A DNA stretch of 64,000 nt from Noviherbaspirillum pedocola (GCF_016632335.1 NZ_JAEPBG010000009.1:62001-126000); one strand, 5' to 3'. Numbered from the stretch's first letter, positions 1 to 12,983 are shown. Numbers and translations: made by a program. The notes: generated from the sequence alone by a model not told the origin.

Positions 1-174
1 CTCGAGACCGCGCTGCCGGCGAAGTTCAATGAAACCATCCAGGAAGCCCTGGGCCGCGATGCCGACCGTCCGGCCGGCTTCGAAAACATCGAAGCCCTGC
101 CGCAGCGTTTCGTGGTCATGCCCGCGGACGCCGCCAGGGTCAAGGATTACATCCTCGAACATACCGGACTGTAA
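1..174 (+). CDS. thrC: Threonine synthase, C-terminal end (partial)
   Basis: The window opens inside an open frame that gives the last 57 residues of a protein ending ...RVKDYILEHTGL before a TAA at 172-174. The segment NIEALPQRFVVMPADAARVK resembles the C terminus of proteobacterial threonine synthase, the pyridoxal-phosphate enzyme that converts O-phosphohomoserine to threonine. The catalytic part lies outside the window, so the call rests on this tail and on the neighbour: moeA starts six bases after the stop, and thrC followed by moeA is a common order in Burkholderiales (recalled knowledge). It is probably cotranscribed with the molybdenum cofactor genes. Confidence 0.7.
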   Translation, partial: LETALPAKFNETIQEALGRDADRPAGFENIEALPQRFVVMPADAARVKDYILEHTGL

Positions 175-180
175 AACGCC

Positions 181-1428
181 ATGAACAAGCAAGCGATGCT
201 CACCGTGCGGCAGGCGCTCGATTTCCTGATGGGCGCGGTGCGGCCGATCACGGCGACCGAAACCATTTCGACGCTGGCGGCGAACGGCCGGGTGCTGGCC
301 GCTGACCAGCGCTCGCTGCTCGACGTGCCGCCCGCCGACAATACCCAGATGGATGGCTACGCGGTGCGCGCCGCCGATTGCGCCAGCGGCGATGCCTTGC
401 TGCCGATTGCCCAGCGCATCCCGGCCGGCCATGTCGGCGCCGAACTCACGCCGGGCAGCGCCGCGCGCATCTTCACCGGCGCGCTGATTCCGCCGGGCGC
501 GGATGCGGTGGTGATGCAGGAGCAATGCGAACTCGTCACCGGCGAGGGCGGCGACCGGGTGCGCATCAAACATGCGCCGCAGTCCGGCGACTGGATCCGT
601 TTGCGCGGCGAGGATATCGAAGCCGGCAGCGTGATCCTGCCCGCCGGCACCCGCCTGCGCGCGCAGGAACTGGGCCTGGCGGCGTCGGTCGGCCTGGCCG
701 AACTGCCGGTGCTGCGCCGGCCGCGCGTGGCGGTCTTCTTCACCGGCGATGAACTCGCGATGCCGGGCGAGCCGCTCAAGCCCGGCGCGATCTACAACTC
801 GAACCGCTACACGCTGCGCGGCCTGCTGGAAAACCTCGGCTGCGAGATCACCGATTACGGCATCGTGCCCGATACGCTCGCCGCCACGCGCGACACGCTG
901 CGCGCTGCCGCGCGCGAGCATGACCTGATCATCACTTCGGGCGGCGTCTCGGTCGGCGAGGAAGACCATATCCGGCCGGCGGTAGAGGCCGAAGGGCGGC
1001 TGAACATGTGGCAGATCGCGGTCAAGCCGGGTAAGCCGTTGGCCTTCGGCGAAGTGCGCCGCGGGCAGGGCGATGAAGACGCCGCCTTCTTCCTCGGGCT
1101 GCCCGGCAATCCGGTGTCGAGCTTCGTCACCTTCCTGCTGTTCGTGCGGCCCTTCGTGCTGAAGCTGGCGGGAGCTGCCAGTGCCGAGCCGCAATCCTTC
1201 CTGCTGCGTGCCGACTTCGACTGGGCCAAGCCCGATCGGCGCAATGAATTCCTGCGGGTACGCGTCAATGCCGAAGGCGGCCTGGACCTGTTCACCAACC
1301 AGGGTTCGGGCGTGCTGACTTCCACCGTCTGGGCCGATGGCCTCATCGACGTGGCGCCGGGCCAGCCGATTGCCAGGGGCGACATGCTGCGCTTCATCCC
1401 GTTCAACCAGATGCTTTACCCGACATGA
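181..1428 (+). CDS. moeA: Molybdopterin molybdenumtransferase MoeA
   Basis: MoeA inserts molybdate into adenylylated molybdopterin to give the active molybdenum cofactor; it acts in the cytoplasm after MogA. The 415-residue length matches the family (about 410). Visible signatures are the N-terminal segment DNTQMDGYAVRAAD, the MoCF-biosynthesis stretch SGGVSVGEEDH and the loop GLPGNPVSSF, followed by the C-terminal beta-barrel domain. The ATG at 181 lies six bases past thrC. The stop overlaps the moaD start by four bases (ATGA), indicating translational coupling. The partner gene mog is not here but at 45 kb. Confidence 0.95.
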   Translation: MNKQAMLTVRQALDFLMGAVRPITATETISTLAANGRVLAADQRSLLDVPPADNTQMDGYAVRAADCASGDALLPIAQRIPAGHVGAELTPGSAARIFTGALIPPGADAVVMQEQCELVTGEGGDRVRIKHAPQSGDWIRLRGEDIEAGSVILPAGTRLRAQELGLAASVGLAELPVLRRPRVAVFFTGDELAMPGEPLKPGAIYNSNRYTLRGLLENLGCEITDYGIVPDTLAATRDTLRAAAREHDLIITSGGVSVGEEDHIRPAVEAEGRLNMWQIAVKPGKPLAFGEVRRGQGDEDAAFFLGLPGNPVSSFVTFLLFVRPFVLKLAGAASAEPQSFLLRADFDWAKPDRRNEFLRVRVNAEGGLDLFTNQGSGVLTSTVWADGLIDVAPGQPIARGDMLRFIPFNQMLYPT

Positions 1429-1682
1429 AGATACAGCTGCGTTTTTTCGCCAGCGTGCGCGAAGCCCTGGGCGCTTCGGCCGAGACCCTGGAGCTGCCGG
1501 AAGGCATTGCGACCGTCGGTCAGCTGCGCGCGCATCTGCGCGAGCGCAGTGATGCATGGAGCGAGGCGCTGGCGCCGGGACGCTCGTTGCGCATGGCGAA
1601 GAACCAGGCGATGGCGGGCGAGGAAGCGCTGCTTGCCGATGGCGACGAGGTGGCGTTCTTTCCGCCGGTGACCGGCGGTTGA
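1425..1682 (+). CDS. moaD: Molybdopterin synthase sulfur carrier subunit MoaD
   Basis: MoaD is the small ubiquitin-like subunit of molybdopterin synthase; its C-terminal Gly-Gly carries the thiocarboxylate sulfur given to precursor Z. The 85-residue product begins MKIQLRFFASVREALG and ends FFPPVTGG, so the diagnostic terminal GG is intact. It overlaps moeA by four bases. The next gene, moaE, encodes the large subunit, but the two are separated by a 79-base palindromic element, unusual for a tightly coupled complex. Confidence 0.93.
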   Translation: MKIQLRFFASVREALGASAETLELPEGIATVGQLRAHLRERSDAWSEALAPGRSLRMAKNQAMAGEEALLADGDEVAFFPPVTGG

Positions 1683-1689
1683 ACACGAT

Positions 1690-1768
1690 GTAGGTTGGGC
1701 TGCCAAGCCCAACATCGGACGTCTGCGGCCCGCGAGCATGTTGGGCTTCCTGCGTCAGCCCAACCTAC
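1690..1768. repeat. Family A palindromic intergenic element, copy 1
   Basis: A 79-base element is bounded by 13-base inverted repeats, GTAGGTTGGGCTG at the left and its complement at the right. Inside, a second pair, AAGCCCAACAT and ATGTTGGGCTT, makes a nested cruciform. The same structure recurs at 22534-22612 (opposite orientation, same length) and, as a composite, at 44188-44332. It carries no reading frame and looks like a REP- or MITE-type element. It sits inside an operon, between moaD and moaE, and ends 18 bases before the moaE start. Confidence 0.85.
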
Positions 1769-1786
1769 GAGAACAAGGAGATTTCG

Positions 1787-2254
1787 ATGCCGGTGAAAGT
1801 CCAATCCGAAGATTTCGACGCGGGCCGCGAAGTGGCCGCGCTGCGCGCCGGTCATCCCGAGGTTGGCGCGGTGGCGATGTTCATCGGCACGGTGCGCGAC
1901 ATCAACGAAGGCTCGACCGTGGCCGAGATGGAGCTCGAGCATTATCCCGGCATGACCGAGCGCTCGCTGGAGGACATCGTCGCGCGCGCAAAGGCGCGCT
2001 GGAATCTCGTCGATGCGCTGGTGATTCATCGCATCGGACCGATGCGACCGCAGGAGCAGATCGTGCTGGTTGCCACGCTGTCGGCCCACCGCGGTGAAGC
2101 CTTTGCCTCCTGCGAATTCATCATGGACTACCTGAAGACCGAAGCGCCGTTCTGGAAAAAGGAACAGACGCCCGAAGGCGCGCGCTGGGTCGATGCCCGC
2201 GTCTCGGACGATGCGGCGTTGAAGAAATGGCAGAACGCCGGGGCGGACGCATGA
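1787..2254 (+). CDS. moaE: Molybdopterin synthase catalytic subunit MoaE
   Basis: MoaE is the large subunit of molybdopterin synthase and transfers sulfur from MoaD onto precursor Z. The 155-residue protein contains the family segments GAVAMFIGTVRDINEGSTV, LEHYPGMTE, ALVIHRIGPMRPQEQIVLV and MDYLKTEAPFWKKE, the last holding the conserved active-site lysines. The start follows a good ribosome site (AAGGAG). The stop overlaps the crcB start by four bases. Confidence 0.94.
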   Translation: MPVKVQSEDFDAGREVAALRAGHPEVGAVAMFIGTVRDINEGSTVAEMELEHYPGMTERSLEDIVARAKARWNLVDALVIHRIGPMRPQEQIVLVATLSAHRGEAFASCEFIMDYLKTEAPFWKKEQTPEGARWVDARVSDDAALKKWQNAGADA

Positions 2255-2625
2255 GCTGGGTCGCGGTCGGCGTCGGCGCGGCCCTCGGCGCCTGGCTGCG
2301 CTGGGGACTGGGCCTGTGGCTGAATTCGGCGCGGCACATGGTGCCTTGGGGCACGCTGGCGGCTAACCTGCTCGGCGGCTATCTGATCGGCATCGCGGTC
2401 GCTTTCTTCCAGAGCCACTCCGGCTTGCCTATCGCCTGGCGCCTGTTCGCCATCACCGGCTTTCTCGGCGGCCTCACCACCTTTTCCACTTTCTCGGCCG
2501 AATCGATGGCGTTGCTGCAGCGCGGACAATTCGGCTGGGCGCTGATGCATATCGGCATGCACCTGATCGGCTCGATCGGCTTCTGCATCGCCGGCTTCGC
2601 CACGCAGCGCGCGCTGGCTTCCTGA
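2251..2625 (+). CDS. crcB: Fluoride ion channel CrcB/FluC
   Basis: This small inner-membrane protein belongs to the CrcB/Fluc family, which forms dimeric fluoride-selective channels that lower cytoplasmic fluoride. The 124-residue product has four hydrophobic segments and the hallmark GFLGGLTTFSTFS, plus the N-terminal GAALGAWLRWGLG and the NLLGGYLIG segment. The ATG at 2251 is preferred over an upstream in-frame codon because it overlaps the moaE stop as ATGA. Its place behind molybdenum cofactor genes gives no clue to function. No fluoride riboswitch is possible in this overlap, so it probably relies on the upstream promoter. Confidence 0.92.
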   Translation: MSWVAVGVGAALGAWLRWGLGLWLNSARHMVPWGTLAANLLGGYLIGIAVAFFQSHSGLPIAWRLFAITGFLGGLTTFSTFSAESMALLQRGQFGWALMHIGMHLIGSIGFCIAGFATQRALAS

Positions 2626-2746
2626 TCTTTTCCGCCCGATTCGCACTCCCCGCCACGCGGGCGGACGCGTCCTTTTTTGATCTGGATGCGGTCGCCGCCA
2701 CGCCGCGGCCGCTACAGTCTTTCGCATCGCCGGCCTCGAAAGCATG

Positions 2747-2774
2747 CTTGAAAAGCAGGCATCCACCCAAATCT
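2747..2774 (+). promoter_or_regulatory. Candidate sigma-32 heat-shock promoter of clpB
   Basis: CTTGAAA at 2747-2753 matches the RpoH -35 consensus. Twelve bases later CCCAAATCT (2766-2774) resembles the RpoH -10 (CCCCATNT). Transcription would start near 2780, giving a leader of about 25 bases with a GGAG ribosome site just before clpB. Control of clpB by RpoH is established in proteobacteria; the match here is by eye. Confidence 0.6.
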
Positions 2775-2805
2775 CACGGTCAGACGAAATATTTGGAGCA
2801 TTCCG

Positions 2806-5391
<2,586 letters not shown>

Positions 5392-5411
5392 TCCCGATCT
5401 TTCAGGGGTGG

Positions 5412-5440
5412 AAAACGCCGGCAACTCGCCGGCGTTTTTT
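5412..5440 (+). terminator. Rho-independent terminator after clpB
   Basis: An 11-base perfect stem (AAAACGCCGGC with GCCGGCGTTTT) around a five-base loop is followed by further T residues. It lies 20 bases past the clpB stop. Confidence 0.88.
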
Positions 5441-5493
5441 ATTGGGACTCGACAGAAAGGCGCGTTGCGCCAACGTAAGAAAAGTTCCGAATC

Positions 5494-5528
5494 TTATCCA
5501 CACAAAATGTGAGTAAGTATGTTGATAA
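5494..5528. promoter_or_regulatory. DnaA-box module 1
   Basis: A perfect DnaA box TTATCCACA (5494-5502) is followed by two opposite-strand boxes: TGTGAGTAA (5508-5516) and TGTTGATAA (5520-5528, TTATCAACA on the minus strand). The two outer boxes are separated by exactly 17 bases, a geometry repeated in modules 2 and 3. Confidence 0.65.
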
Positions 5529-5637
5529 GCTCGGGAAGACTCTTCCAAGTGACTGATTTTAAAGACGATTAAAAATTTCCTATCGGCAGCTTTGTCCAAT
5601 AGGCAATTGCATTCGCACACTGCAGAGCTGAGCGAAA

Positions 5638-5672
5638 TTATCCACAGAAACCGTGCACAAGCATGTGGACAA
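5638..5672. promoter_or_regulatory. DnaA-box module 2
   Basis: A perfect TTATCCACA (5638-5646) is followed by opposite-strand sites CGTGCACAA (5652-5660, degenerate) and TGTGGACAA (5664-5672, TTGTCCACA on the minus strand). Box positions match module 1 base for base. Modules 1 and 2 are separated by an AT-rich stretch around 5551-5582. Confidence 0.62.
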
Positions 5673-5798
5673 GCTTGTGAGTTCCCGGCTAAGCGCCTGT
5701 TTTCCTGAAGAATTTACGGATGGATCAAATCTTCGCCTGCGCGGAGAAGACTTGTTGCAATTTCTTCCCACTTCCCATGCACAGCAAATCCAACCGGC

Positions 5799-5833
5799 TT
5801 TTCCACAATTTCTGTGGTCAAGCTTGTTGATAA
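5799..5833. promoter_or_regulatory. DnaA-box module 3
   Basis: TTTTCCACA (5799-5807, one mismatch to the DnaA box) is followed by TGTGGTCAA (5813-5821) and TGTTGATAA (5825-5833), again with a 17-base gap between the outer boxes. The module has the same one-forward, two-reverse layout as modules 1 and 2. Confidence 0.58.
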
Positions 5834-5850
5834 GCCTGTGCGCCGGTGTT

Positions 5851-5863
5851 CAAGCAATTGATT
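5851..5863 (-). promoter_or_regulatory. Candidate IHF binding site
   Basis: Read on the minus strand, AATCAATTGCTTG fits the IHF consensus WATCAANNNNTTR at every defined position. It lies 17 bases beyond DnaA-box module 3. IHF bends DNA and is a known partner of DnaA at several chromosomal DnaA-binding loci in enterobacteria. Confidence 0.45.
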
Positions 5864-6044
5864 CGGTGAGACTTTATTTCGACGCTGCAAAAAGAGCCGG
5901 TATGGCTGAGAGACGGTTGCGGGAAGGCGCACAGGCAATCCGTGCGTAGGGCGGAACAGGCGGAAGGGAGAAAGAGATGCGGCAGGAGCGGCTTTCAGCG
6001 GCCCGCGGCATAGGACAGCGCGGGCCATGTGGCAGATGGCGGGA

Positions 6045-7782
<1,738 letters not shown>

Positions 7783-7801
7783 AGCGCTCTCGCTCGTGTC
7801 T

Positions 7802-8008
7802 TCAGTGGTTCTGGTAGACGTAGGAATTCTGCTTGACGCGGGAAGCTTTCAGTCGTTCCTGGGTATCGAGGTCGACCGGAGCCTGGTCCCACAGGCGGGC
7901 ACGGCCGGCGCGCTGCTCTGCTTCGGTGGTCGGATGATGTTCCTTGAATTCGTTCAAAAACTGGGTGAACTCGGACTGGTAACCGGTGGTCTTCTTGGTC
8001 GCGCTCAT
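7802..8008 (-). CDS. DUF3460 family protein
   Basis: A 68-residue acidic-basic protein beginning MSATKKTTGYQSEFTQFLNE and ending VKQNSYVYQNH. The segments EFTQFLNEFKEHHP and RAGRARLWD are those of DUF3460, a small family of unknown function found mainly in betaproteobacteria. The start at 8008 is chosen over an upstream codon at 8032 because similarity begins there. It precedes scpA by 19 bases on the same strand, so an operon DUF3460-scpA-panC is likely. No function is known; linkage to scpA is the only hint. Confidence 0.82.
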   Translation of the reverse strand: MSATKKTTGYQSEFTQFLNEFKEHHPTTEAEQRAGRARLWDQAPVDLDTQERLKASRVKQNSYVYQNH

Positions 8009-8110
8009 GGTTGTATGCAAAGTGGGAAACAAAAGCAGGCGCTATTCTACCCTGTCTCCATGCAGGCTCCGGGCCGCATTTTGCGGGTAAAACATCTTTG
8101 GGAGGAATAC

Positions 8111-8623
8111 ATGAAAACTGGGCTTTTTGCCTTGCTCGCGCTGCTCGGCGGCTTACTGTGCTTCGGCTGCGATCGCGAAGGCCGGCCGATCCAGGAATTC
8201 GGCCTGGACAAGCTGACGCGCGGTCAGTCCACCGAAATGGATGTGCGCACCGTGATGGGCCAGCCGGAAAGCGTTTGGGAAGAAAACGATGGCAGCCGCG
8301 TGCTGGAATATCCGCGCGGACCCGAAGGCTATCGCACCTGGATGTTCACGATCGACAGCCAGGGCAAGCTCGTCGACTGGCGCCAGGCATTGACGCCGGA
8401 AAACTTCGCGCGCGTGCGTCCCGGCATGACGAAGGAAGAAGTGCGCCGCCTGCTCGGCAAGCCGCGCACCGTGGCCGAGTTCGCGCTGAAGAACGAGGAG
8501 GTCTGGGATTGGCGCTATCTCGACGCCACGCAGAAGCCGCAATTGTTCAATGTGCATTTCGACCGCGGCACCGGCCGTGTGACCGGAACGTCGGCGTCGC
8601 CGGATCCGAAGACGAATTGGTGA
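8111..8623 (+). CDS. Outer-membrane-type lipoprotein with two BamE/OmlA-like repeats
   Basis: A 170-residue protein follows a strong ribosome site (GGGAGGAATAC). Residues 1-20 form a lipoprotein-like signal ending in LLCFGC, an imperfect lipobox with Cys20 as the probable lipidated residue. The rest holds two similar segments: LTRGQSTEMDVRTVMGQPES (about 37-56) and VRPGMTKEEVRRLLGKP (about 100-116). Both carry the G-x-[ST]-x-x-[DE]-V-x-x-x-[ML]-G-x-P pattern of SmpA/OmlA/BamE domains. BamE itself has one such domain, so this is a paralogue of unknown role, presumably periplasm-facing. A longer in-frame reading starting upstream is rejected because it crosses other genes. Confidence 0.8.
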   Translation: MKTGLFALLALLGGLLCFGCDREGRPIQEFGLDKLTRGQSTEMDVRTVMGQPESVWEENDGSRVLEYPRGPEGYRTWMFTIDSQGKLVDWRQALTPENFARVRPGMTKEEVRRLLGKPRTVAEFALKNEEVWDWRYLDATQKPQLFNVHFDRGTGRVTGTSASPDPKTNW

Positions 8624-8631
8624 AGGGGTTT

Positions 8632-8707
8632 GTAGGGTGGGCGCAGCCCACGCGGTGATCGAATACACGCGATGATCGAGCGCACGCGTGGGCTGCGCCC
8701 ACCCTAC
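8632..8707. repeat. Family B palindromic intergenic element, copy 1
   Basis: Perfect 23-base inverted repeats (left arm begins GTAGGGTGGGCGCAGCCC) flank a 30-base loop. The arms also contain a smaller palindrome, GGGCGCAGCCC. The element lies between the converging lipoprotein and acetyltransferase genes and could act as a two-way terminator. Copies recur at 18634-18700 and 47685-47743. Confidence 0.87.
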
Positions 8708-8722
8708 GAATGCGTCGCGCGC

Positions 8723-9202
8723 TCAGCGCCGCAGCCGGCAGCGCATCACCATCGGCGTCGGCTCGAGCGGATTGGCGTGCGCATAATCCAGTTCTGGCGC
8801 CAGTTCGAAGCCGTAGGCGGCATAGAGGTCGAGCAGGCGTGAAGCGTCGGCGCGCACGGCGAGCCTGAGTTCATCCACGCCGCAGGCCTGCGCATGATGC
8901 ACCACCGCTTCCAGCAAATGCTGCGACAGATGATGGCCGCGAAACCGCGGCAGCACGCCCATGCGCATGATTTCCCAGACATCGGCATCGCCTTCCTGCG
9001 GCAGCCAGCGCACCGAGCCCGCCGGCATGTCGTCGATCAGCAGGATGAAGGCGCCGCCGCGCTGCAGGTGCGCGGCTGCCTGCAATGCGGTTTCGCGGTG
9101 GCCGCTGGAGGTCACCGCCACCGTATCGCGCCAGGCGGCGCGGGTCAGTTCGGCGAGCAGTGGCGCATCGTCCAGCGTCGCTTCGCGCAGCACCGGGTCC
9201 AT
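8723..9202 (-). CDS. GNAT family N-acetyltransferase
   Basis: A 159-residue GNAT-fold protein that should transfer an acetyl group from acetyl-CoA to an unknown amine. The N terminus LREATLDDAPLLAELTRAAW is the usual first strand and helix. The acetyl-CoA pyrophosphate loop is seen in MRMGVLPRFRGHHLSQHLLE, a variant of the R/QxxGxG/A motif, and LYAAYGFELAPEL is the typical last strand region. It starts six bases after the metG stop, so the two are probably cotranscribed. The substrate cannot be inferred. Confidence 0.85.
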   Translation of the reverse strand: MDPVLREATLDDAPLLAELTRAAWRDTVAVTSSGHRETALQAAAHLQRGGAFILLIDDMPAGSVRWLPQEGDADVWEIMRMGVLPRFRGHHLSQHLLEAVVHHAQACGVDELRLAVRADASRLLDLYAAYGFELAPELDYAHANPLEPTPMVMRCRLRR

Positions 9203-9208
9203 GGCGTA

Positions 9209-11278
9209 TCAGCGGATGCGCATGCCCGGTTCAGCGCCGGGCCAGGGATTGAGGATGTAGATGCCGGGATTGGCCTTTTCATCGGCGGCCGACGCAGCCA
9301 GCACCATGCCTTCGGATACGCCGAACTTCATCTTGCGCGGCGCCAGGTTGGCCACCAGCACCGTCAGCTTGCCGACCAGGTCTTCCGGCTTGTAGGCCGA
9401 CTTGATGCCGGAAAACACGTTGCGATGCCGGCCTTCGCCGACATCCAGCGTCAGGCGCAGCAGCTTGTCCGAGCCCTCGACAGTTTCGCAATTGACGATG
9501 CGGGCGATGCGCAGGTCGACCTTGGCGAAGTCGTCGATGGTGATCTGCGGTGCCAGCGCTTCGATGTCGGTGGATGCGGCTTCCTTGGCGGCAGCGGCAG
9601 GAGCGGAAGGAGCGGCCGGCGGCTCGAACAGCGCATCCAGCATTTTCGGCTCGACCCGGGTCATCAGGTGCGCATACGGATTGATGCGGTGGCCGGCGGC
9701 GAGCGGCTGGCCGACATCGCTCCACTGCAGCGGCGCGATGTTGAGCAGCGCTTCGACCTGGGTCGCCAGTTGCGGCAGCACTGGCTTCAGATAGATGGTG
9801 AGAATGCGGAAGGCTTCCATCAGCAGGCTGCAGACTTCCTGCAGCTTCTGGCCATTTTCCGGATTCTTCGCCAATTCCCACGGCTTGTTCGCATCGACAT
9901 AGGCATTGACCGCGTCGGCCAGCTCCATCACCGCGCGCAGCGCCTTGCCGTACTCGCGCGCTTCATACAGCTCGCGGATTTCCGGGCCGGCGGCGCGCAG
10001 GCGCTCGAGCACCGGTTCCGGAGCCTTGTTCCATTCCGCGCTGATGCGGCCTTCGAAACGCTTGGTAATGAAGCCGGCGGCGCGGCTGGCGATATTCACA
10101 TACTTGCCGATCAGGTCGCTGTTGACCCGGGCGATGAAGTCTTCCGGGTTGAAGTCCACGTCCTCGACCTTGGCCGACAGCTTGGCCGCGATGTAATAGC
10201 GCAGCCATTCCGGGTTCATGCCGATTTCCAGGTAGCGCAGCGGCGAGATGCCGGTGCCGCGCGACTTCGACATTTTCTCGCCGGACACCGTGATGAAGCC
10301 GTGCACGAAAACATTGTCCGGCGCGCGGAAACCCGAGAACTTCAGCATCGCCGGCCAGAACAGCGTGTGGAAATAGGTGATGTCCTTGCCGATGAAATGG
10401 TATTGCTCAGTCGCCGGATCGGCCATGAAGGCGTCGAAGTCGCGGCCGGTCTTGTTGAAATAATTCTTCAGCGAGGCGAGATAGCCGATCGGCGCATCCA
10501 GCCAGACATAGAAGTACTTGCCCGGCGCATCCGGAATCTCGATGCCGAAATACGGCGCGTCGCGCGAGATGTCCCAGTCTCCGAGGCCGTTGTCGCCTTC
10601 CAGCCATTCGCGAGCCTTGTTCGCCACCTCCGGCTGCAGCCGCTTGCCGTCCAGCGCCCATTCGCGCAGGAAGTCCACGCAGCGCGGATCGGACAGGCGG
10701 AAGAAGAAATGCTCGGACGACTTCATCACCGGCGTGGCGCCGGTCAGCGTCGAATACGGGTTGATCAGCTCGGTGGCCGCATACACCGCGCCGCAGACTT
10801 CGCAGGAATCGCCATACTGGTCCTTCGCATGGCAGCGCGGGCACTCGCCCTTGATGTAGCGGTCCGGCAGGAACATGGACTTCACCGGATCGAAGAACTG
10901 CTCGATGGTCTTCACCGAGATCAGCTGCGCGTCATCGCGCAGGCGGCGGTAGATCTCCCTCGACAGCTCATGGTTTTCCGGGCCGTCGGTGGAATGCCAG
11001 TTGTCGAAGGCGATGTGGAAGCCGTCGAGATACTGCTTGCGGCCGGCGGCGATATTGGCCACGAACTGCTGCGGCGACACGCCGGCTTTCTCGGCCGCGA
11101 TCATGATCGGCGCGCCATGGGCATCGTCGGCGCCGACGAAATTCACCTCGTTGCCCTGCATCCGCTGGAACCGCACCCAGATGTCGGCCTGGATGTATTC
11201 CATGATGTGGCCGATATGGAAGGCGCCATTGGCATAGGGCAGGGCGGTGGTGACGAAGAGCTTGCGCGGCTGATTCAT
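9209..11278 (-). CDS. metG: Methionyl-tRNA synthetase
   Basis: MetG charges initiator and elongator tRNA-Met in the cytoplasm. The 689-residue protein has the class I HIGH motif in [19 protein letters not shown], a zinc-knuckle insert with CPRC and CEVC, and the KMSKS loop in [12 protein letters not shown]. It ends with a C-terminal OB-fold tRNA-binding domain ([12 protein letters not shown]...) as in homodimeric MetRS. The ATG at 11278 matches the family N terminus. No clear Shine-Dalgarno precedes it, so initiation may be weak or the message nearly leaderless. It diverges from gltX across 154 bases. Confidence 0.97.
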   Translation of the reverse strand: MNQPRKLFVTTALPYANGAFHIGHIMEYIQADIWVRFQRMQGNEVNFVGADDAHGAPIMIAAEKAGVSPQQFVANIAAGRKQYLDGFHIAFDNWHSTDGPENHELSREIYRRLRDDAQLISVKTIEQFFDPVKSMFLPDRYIKGECPRCHAKDQYGDSCEVCGAVYAATELINPYSTLTGATPVMKSSEHFFFRLSDPRCVDFLREWALDGKRLQPEVANKAREWLEGDNGLGDWDISRDAPYFGIEIPDAPGKYFYVWLDAPIGYLASLKNYFNKTGRDFDAFMADPATEQYHFIGKDITYFHTLFWPAMLKFSGFRAPDNVFVHGFITVSGEKMSKSRGTGISPLRYLEIGMNPEWLRYYIAAKLSAKVEDVDFNPEDFIARVNSDLIGKYVNIASRAAGFITKRFEGRISAEWNKAPEPVLERLRAAGPEIRELYEAREYGKALRAVMELADAVNAYVDANKPWELAKNPENGQKLQEVCSLLMEAFRILTIYLKPVLPQLATQVEALLNIAPLQWSDVGQPLAAGHRINPYAHLMTRVEPKMLDALFEPPAAPSAPAAAAKEAASTDIEALAPQITIDDFAKVDLRIARIVNCETVEGSDKLLRLTLDVGEGRHRNVFSGIKSAYKPEDLVGKLTVLVANLAPRKMKFGVSEGMVLAASAADEKANPGIYILNPWPGAEPGMRIR

Positions 11279-11432
11279 AGAAGAGGAAATCGGATGCGGA
11301 AAGGGAAACGCGCATTTTAGCAGCGGCGGCGGGCGAGGGCTGCGGCGGGCTCGCCTGCTGTTCTGCGCCACGCCTGAACAGGGTTGCCAAGTTAGAATGG
11401 CGCTTTTTTCTCCTGCCGCATCCCGCCAAGCC

Positions 11433-12824
11433 ATGACCGTACGCACCCGTTTCGCTCCCAGCCCGACCGGCTATCTCCACCTCGGCGGCGCCCGCACCGC
11501 GCTGTTTTCCTGGGCCTATGCCCGACGCTTCGGCGGCGTGTTCATCCTGCGCATCGAAGATACCGACCTGGAGCGCTCCACGCCGGAAGCGGTGCAGGCG
11601 ATTCTGGACGGCATGCAGTGGCTGGGCCTGGAGCACGACGAAGGCCCGTTCTACCAGATGCGGCGCATGGACCGTTACCGCGAGGTGATAGGGCAGATGC
11701 TGCAGGAAGGCAGCGCCTATTACTGCTACTGCACGCCCGCGGAAGTCGAAGCGATGCGCGAGCGCCAGCGCGCCGCCGGCCAGAAGCCGCGCTACGACGG
11801 CACCTGGCGGCCCGAGCCGGGCAAGACGTTGCCAGCCATTCCCGAGGGCGTGAAGCCGGTGGTGCGCTTCCGCAATCCGCTTGACGGCGACGTCGCCTGG
11901 GAAGATGCGGTCAAGGGCCTGATCACGATCGGCAACCGCGAACTCGACGACCTGATCATTGCGCGCTCGGACGGCACGCCGACCTACAACTTCTGCGTCG
12001 TCGTCGACGACTGGGACATGAAGATCACCCACGTGATCCGCGGCGACGACCATGTGAACAACACGCCGCGCCAGATCAACATCCTGAAAGCCCTGGGCGC
12101 GACGCCGCCGATCTACGGCCATGTGCCGATGATCCTCGGAGCCGACGGCGAAAAGCTGTCCAAGCGCCACGGCGCGGTCAGCGTGATGGAATACCCGGCC
12201 CAGGGCTATCTGCCCGAGGCGATGCTGAACTACCTCGCGCGCCTGGGCTGGAGCCATGGCGATGAGGAAATCTTCAGCGTCGAGCAGTTCTGCAAATGGT
12301 TCGACCTGGACCACCTGACCAAGTCGCCGGCGCAGTTCAACCCGGAAAAGCTGGCCTGGCTGAACAACCACTACATCAAGGCCGCTGACAATGCGCGCCT
12401 GGCGCAGCTTGCGCAACCGCAGCTCGAGCGCGACGGCGCGGTGTTCGAAGGCGCGCCGCCGCTGGAGGCGGTGATTGGCCTGATGAAGGAGCGCGCCAGC
12501 ACCATCGTCGAGCTGGCCGATGCGGCGATGCTGTTCTACCGCCAGCCGCAGCCGGATGCGGCGCTGCTGGCCCAGCATCTGACAGAGGCGGTGCGCCCGG
12601 CGCTGGCCGACTATGCGGCGCGCATCGCCACGGTGGCCTGGGACCGCGCCGCGCTGTCGGCGATGCTCAAGGAAGTGCTGGCCGCGCACAAGCTGAAGAT
12701 GCCGCAGTTGGCGATGCCGCTGCGCCTGCTGCTGACCGGGCAATTGCAGACGCCGTCCATTGATGCGGTGGTGGAGTTGTTTGGGCGGGATGTTGTGGCG
12801 GGGCGGCTTGCTGCGCATCTCTGA
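11433..12824 (+). CDS. gltX: Glutamyl-tRNA synthetase
   Basis: GltX charges tRNA-Glu. The 463-residue protein starts [19 protein letters not shown], containing the HIGH-type motif, and has the KMSKS equivalent [12 protein letters not shown] at about residue 240. The C-terminal half is the alpha-helical anticodon-binding cage of bacterial GluRS. The ATG at 11433 is preferred to an upstream frame extension because family similarity begins there. Three tRNA-Glu genes lie 2-3 kb downstream. Confidence 0.97.
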   Translation: MTVRTRFAPSPTGYLHLGGARTALFSWAYARRFGGVFILRIEDTDLERSTPEAVQAILDGMQWLGLEHDEGPFYQMRRMDRYREVIGQMLQEGSAYYCYCTPAEVEAMRERQRAAGQKPRYDGTWRPEPGKTLPAIPEGVKPVVRFRNPLDGDVAWEDAVKGLITIGNRELDDLIIARSDGTPTYNFCVVVDDWDMKITHVIRGDDHVNNTPRQINILKALGATPPIYGHVPMILGADGEKLSKRHGAVSVMEYPAQGYLPEAMLNYLARLGWSHGDEEIFSVEQFCKWFDLDHLTKSPAQFNPEKLAWLNNHYIKAADNARLAQLAQPQLERDGAVFEGAPPLEAVIGLMKERASTIVELADAAMLFYRQPQPDAALLAQHLTEAVRPALADYAARIATVAWDRAALSAMLKEVLAAHKLKMPQLAMPLRLLLTGQLQTPSIDAVVELFGRDVVAGRLAAHL

Positions 12825-12983
12825 ACGCCGGAAAGGGCAGATGCGGGCGGTGGAACCGCTGTCCGCATGGACACAATAATCACATCTCGTTTGATTCGCG
12901 CGATAAGCGGATTTATGGCAGAGTTAGGTCGCGTCCGGTAACAATCAACCGTCACGCGCACCAAACACAAAGACAAGGCTGCC

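Larger units (their letters stand above)
5441..6044. other. Gene-free region holding the DnaA-box modules
   Basis: About 600 bases lie between the converging clpB and panC genes. The stretch is clearly more AT-rich than the flanks and contains no convincing reading frame. Its only visible structure is three DnaA-box modules and an IHF-like site. Nothing recognisable is seen from 5864 to 6044. Confidence 0.7.

Noticed and set aside
5494-5863. Chromosomal replication origin
   Set aside because: DnaA boxes fit, but dnaA, dnaN, rpmH or gidA are not adjacent and flanking genes converge on the site. Kept only as a DnaA-binding locus; a GC-skew plot would decide.
8894-11320. 808-codon open frame on the plus strand opposite metG
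   Set aside because: Shadow of metG and the acetyltransferase; composition is biased and no motif is present.
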